Source: Patescibacteria group bacterium (lineage in GTDB: Bacteria > Patescibacteriota > Patescibacteriia > UBA1558 > GWA2-36-10). From it: DNA of 7,109 nt. The translations under genes were made by a program, and so were the position numbers. The notes under the pieces are model-generated. The model saw nothing but the letters and a program-made list of their open reading frames with translations. It had not been told where the DNA came from and did not search any database. This document shows positions 5,386 through 7,109 of the stretch, piece after piece. The stretch spans positions 1 to 7,109 of the forward strand of contig JAUPVE010000034.1 in assembly GCA_030917205.1 (NCBI GenBank), read 5' to 3'. How positions within the stretch are numbered: position 1 is the first letter of the stretch; every line of letters begins with the position of its first letter.

Positions 5386-6276
5386 TTATTTTTTATGTGG
5401 TGCAGTTGGTATCGGTAATTCTTGTTGATCTATATTTTTAAATACTCTGTTAAACTGTCGCTTAAACTCTGAAAGTGAGTTGGATAGCTCCATAACAGTT
5501 ATCAATTTTGTTAAGTGTCTATCTAAATGCTTTATACCAATATCCTCTGTTAAATGTTGGTGGTGATGGCGTTTCCGCGTCCCTTTTTCTGTAACTGGAT
5601 TTTTTTCTCGAAGTTCATCTAAAACCCCTTCTGGTAATTGTTCATACACATATTGATTTGTGAATTTACCCAAATATGCTGAACGCTTAACTGACATAGG
5701 ATCATAACGCCAGCCATAAAGTCTAAAAATTTCCTGGTAAAATTTACGTGGAAATCTCATCTGCCATCGTAAAAAATCTTCTGCAATATACGCTGCAAGT
5801 ATTTTTTGCAACTCGTCTTTTTCGCGATCATATTGATAACCAGTTGCTTCATCAATAAGTGCGGTAATACCAATTTTTGCCAGCGATCTTACAATAATAT
5901 TTGCCACTAAAATAATTTTTTCTTGTGACTCAAGAGCAACTTTTGCATCAGATGCTTTTAAATATAACTCACAAACTAGGGGAATTAACTCAGCATCATA
6001 TCCATAGGCAATGTTACCATTTGTATGTATATAGGATATTGGTTGAGCTTTTTCTTTGATTTCGTCAGTTACAAAAGGAAGTAAATTTTTTGCGCCGATT
6101 ATTGAAGGAAGGCCCTCCTGTCTAACCTCACCTTTTCTTGGTCTTTCAAAGGCGCTAAAAAGACCAGTTTGTGATATTATACGCTTACCATTTTCCAATA
6201 CAGCACAAGGGATATCATTATTTACTAATTTAAGATATCCTCGATGCGTAGCTTTTAAAGGTTTTGTGTTCATCAT
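5386..6276 (-). CDS. P63C-domain protein (phage-associated family)
   Basis: This 296-residue cytoplasmic protein matches the P63C family. Its hallmarks are in order: an N-terminal region naming the gene's own 'TGLFSAFERPRKGE' segment (37-50), the helix GITALIDEATGYQYDREKDEL (136-156), and the C-terminal P63C part. That part runs RFPRKFYQEIFRLYGW (174-189), YLGKFTNQYVYEQLPEGVLDELREKNP (201-227) and the basic HHHQHLTEDIG (237-247). The family is common in phages and mobile islands; its biochemical activity is not established. It starts with tandem ATG codons at 6276 and 6273 and has no Shine-Dalgarno. A consensus promoter lies upstream (6310-6339), overlapped by two palindromes, so expression is probably repressible. 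It is the first gene of a two-gene unit with the SEC-C protein. Confidence 0.8.
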   Translation of the reverse strand: MMNTKPLKATHRGYLKLVNNDIPCAVLENGKRIISQTGLFSAFERPRKGEVRQEGLPSIIGAKNLLPFVTDEIKEKAQPISYIHTNGNIAYGYDAELIPLVCELYLKASDAKVALESQEKIILVANIIVRSLAKIGITALIDEATGYQYDREKDELQKILAAYIAEDFLRWQMRFPRKFYQEIFRLYGWRYDPMSVKRSAYLGKFTNQYVYEQLPEGVLDELREKNPVTEKGTRKRHHHQHLTEDIGIKHLDRHLTKLITVMELSNSLSEFKRQFNRVFKNIDQQELPIPTAPHKK

Positions 6277-6298
6277 TTTATTTTATTAAAAATTAATT

Positions 6299-6308
6299 GT
6301 CACGTGAC
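6299..6308. promoter_or_regulatory. Palindromic candidate operator at the transcription start
   Basis: GTCACGTGAC is a perfect ten-base palindrome directly downstream of the -10 box, covering the expected start site of the P63C transcript. It shares the GTC/GAC ends with the palindrome over the -35 box, but its core differs. The two may bind the same or different proteins. Confidence 0.45.
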
Positions 6309-6309
6309 C

Positions 6310-6339
6310 ATTATACGCTCATAGGACAATGATTGTCAA
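6310..6339 (-). promoter_or_regulatory. Consensus sigma70 promoter of the P63C/SEC-C unit
   Basis: On the minus strand a perfect TTGACA (6339-6334) and a perfect TATAAT (6315-6310) are 18 bases apart. Transcription would start near 6303, leaving a leader of about 27 bases of AT-rich sequence before the ATG at 6276. It is the strongest promoter match in the window. Confidence 0.8.
6325..6337. promoter_or_regulatory. Palindromic candidate operator over the -35 box
   Basis: GACAAT-G-ATTGTC is a perfect 13-base palindrome with six-base arms. It overlaps four bases of the -35 hexamer of the P63C promoter. A dimeric repressor bound here would block RNA polymerase. The regulator is not identified in this window. 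Confidence 0.5.
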
Positions 6340-6353
6340 GTTCATATATAATT

Positions 6354-6470
6354 CTAACCGACCCGCCGACCTCAACCCCTAAATCCCCCTTGACAGGGGG
6401 GCTTTTAAATAGTCCTCCCCCTGTTAAGGGGAGGTTGGAGGGGTTAAAAAACGACGAGGTTAGATCGGCG
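6354..6470. repeat. Cloverleaf-like GC-rich inverted repeat (MITE/REP-like)
   Basis: Nested arms build a three-way junction. The outer arms are CGCCGA (6364-6369)/TCGGCG (6465-6470) and ACCTC (6369-6373)/GAGGT (6456-6460). The middle arms are AACCCCT (6374-6380)/AGGGGTT (6439-6445). Inside are two hairpins: CCCCCT (6385-6390)/AGGGGG (6395-6400) with loop TGAC, and CCTCCCC (6414-6420)/GGGGAGG (6428-6434) with loop CTGTTAA. The two hairpins are themselves similar when one is inverted. CTAACC (6354-6359)/GGTTAG (6458-6463) offers an alternative outer pairing. No open frame of note and no T tract are present. It fills the gap between the P63C promoter and the nrnA promoter. Confidence 0.75.
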
Positions 6471-6480
6471 TCCCACAATA

Positions 6481-6509
6481 TTGACTCCCTCTCAATCTCA
6501 GGCTATAAT
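6481..6509 (+). promoter_or_regulatory. nrnA promoter giving a leaderless mRNA
   Basis: TTGACT (6481-6486) and a perfect TATAAT (6504-6509) are exactly 17 bases apart. The normal start point, six to eight bases after the -10 box, falls at or within three bases of the ATG at 6518, so the message would have essentially no leader. Confidence 0.7.
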
Positions 6510-6517
6510 ACTCGGCT

Positions 6518-7109
6518 ATGTTAAATTACCACGACTTAAGCCAAGCTATACTGCAGGAGATAAAAAGAGCTGAAAAGATCTTGATCATCTCCCACCAAAA
6601 ACCTGATGGCGACACCTTGGGGGCTAATTTAGCTTTGCGCAAATATCTAGCCAATCTTGGTAAAGACGTACATTCTTTTTGTGATAGCGAAATTCCTGAC
6701 TATCTGACTTTTTTACCAGGGACTCACTTGGTCAGTCACGACCACCTATTATTCACCAAAAAGTTTGATTTAGTCATCACTGTAGACTGCGCTACCATAG
6801 AGCTGACGGCTGTGCATCCACTCATCGCTATCCTGCCTAAAGCCCCACGGCTGATCAACATCGACCATCACAGCTCCAATCCTCTCTACGCTGATATCAA
6901 CCTAGTCTTGACCGAGGCATCATCAACTGCCGAAGTCATCTACCGCCTGTTTGATGATTGGCAAATTACTTTTGATCAGGAGATTGCTACCAATCTAGCT
7001 TGCGGTCTGATCACTGATACTAGTGGTTTCAAAAATCCCGCTACTAGCTACAGTGCTCTCAATATCGCCGCTAAACATTTTCAGCATGGTGCCAATCTGC
7101 ATCAATTAT
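6518..7109 (+). CDS. nrnA: NrnA-like DHH phosphoesterase, 3' end outside the window
   Basis: The first 197 residues of a DHH-family phosphoesterase are present, open to the window edge. All catalytic motifs of the DHH domain are intact: H26-Q-K-P-D30-G-D32, Asp90 in VITVDCA, the D116-H117-H118 triad in INIDHHSSN, the ASSTAEVIY helix (134-142) and T166-D167-T168-S-G-F171. NrnA-type enzymes degrade very short RNAs and dephosphorylate 3'-phosphoadenosine 5'-phosphate, using two metal ions, in the cytoplasm. The C-terminal DHHA1 substrate-binding domain would lie beyond the edge, since family members run to about 310-340 residues. The ATG at 6518 is chosen because it sits eight bases after a perfect -10 box and precedes motif I by the usual 25 residues. 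infB-rbfA-nrnA is a common gene order, so this gene was probably once adjacent to rbfA. Confidence 0.88.
   Translation, partial: MLNYHDLSQAILQEIKRAEKILIISHQKPDGDTLGANLALRKYLANLGKDVHSFCDSEIPDYLTFLPGTHLVSHDHLLFTKKFDLVITVDCATIELTAVHPLIAILPKAPRLINIDHHSSNPLYADINLVLTEASSTAEVIYRLFDDWQITFDQEIATNLACGLITDTSGFKNPATSYSALNIAAKHFQHGANLHQL

Noticed and set aside
6056..6289. 77-residue plus-strand frame opposite the P63C gene
   Set aside because: It is antisense to a well-supported family member and has no signal of its own.
6333..6524. 63-residue open frame on the plus strand across the hairpin repeat
   Set aside because: It is proline-rich only because it translates the C-rich palindrome, and it overlaps both promoters and the nrnA start.

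Overview
The window looks like a fragment of a Patescibacteria/CPR-type bacterial chromosome. The genes are compact, the standard stop codons TAA and TAG are used, and no gene has a convincing Shine-Dalgarno sequence. IF-2 is short (656 residues), the tRNA-Ile has a UAU anticodon, and tiny GIY-YIG genes and GC-rich hairpin repeats sit between genes. The lineage is an inference from style, not from a marker phylogeny.

Layout. (1) Positions 1-500 hold the 5' part of a tRNA-Ile(UAU) gene on the minus strand, cut by the window edge. Just upstream of it is an 82-residue GIY-YIG nuclease gene. Beyond that lies a second, broken copy of the same tRNA 5' region, itself interrupted in the anticodon loop by a 49-bp GC-rich hairpin element. 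A good promoter beyond the broken copy looks like the original tRNA promoter. The arrangement reads as a minimal mobile gene that entered a tRNA gene and regenerated it. (2) Positions 500-1609 (minus) encode a DHH-family phosphoesterase relative that has lost most of its metal ligands. (3) Positions 1610-1862 are a divergent promoter region with palindromes. (4) Positions 1863-4152 (plus) carry the infB-rbfA translation operon, closed by a strong bidirectional terminator. (5) Positions 4206-6276 (minus) carry a two-gene AT-rich accessory cassette: a P63C-domain protein followed by a DUF4238-like protein with a SEC-C zinc motif. It is driven by a consensus sigma70 promoter overlapped by two perfect palindromes. 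(6) Positions 6354-6470 are a cloverleaf-like GC-rich inverted repeat. (7) From 6518 to the window edge (plus) runs an NrnA-like DHH phosphoesterase with all visible motifs intact and an apparently leaderless mRNA.

How the parts relate. infB, rbfA and nrnA are commonly neighbours in bacteria (IF-2, 30S maturation factor, nanoRNase). Here the P63C/SEC-C cassette and a hairpin repeat separate rbfA from nrnA, and nrnA has its own promoter, so the cassette is probably an insertion into a conserved operon. The window thus contains one intact and one catalytically dead DHH protein, on either side of infB-rbfA. The most novel items are the tRNA-nested GIY-YIG unit and the operator-controlled P63C/SEC-C pair.
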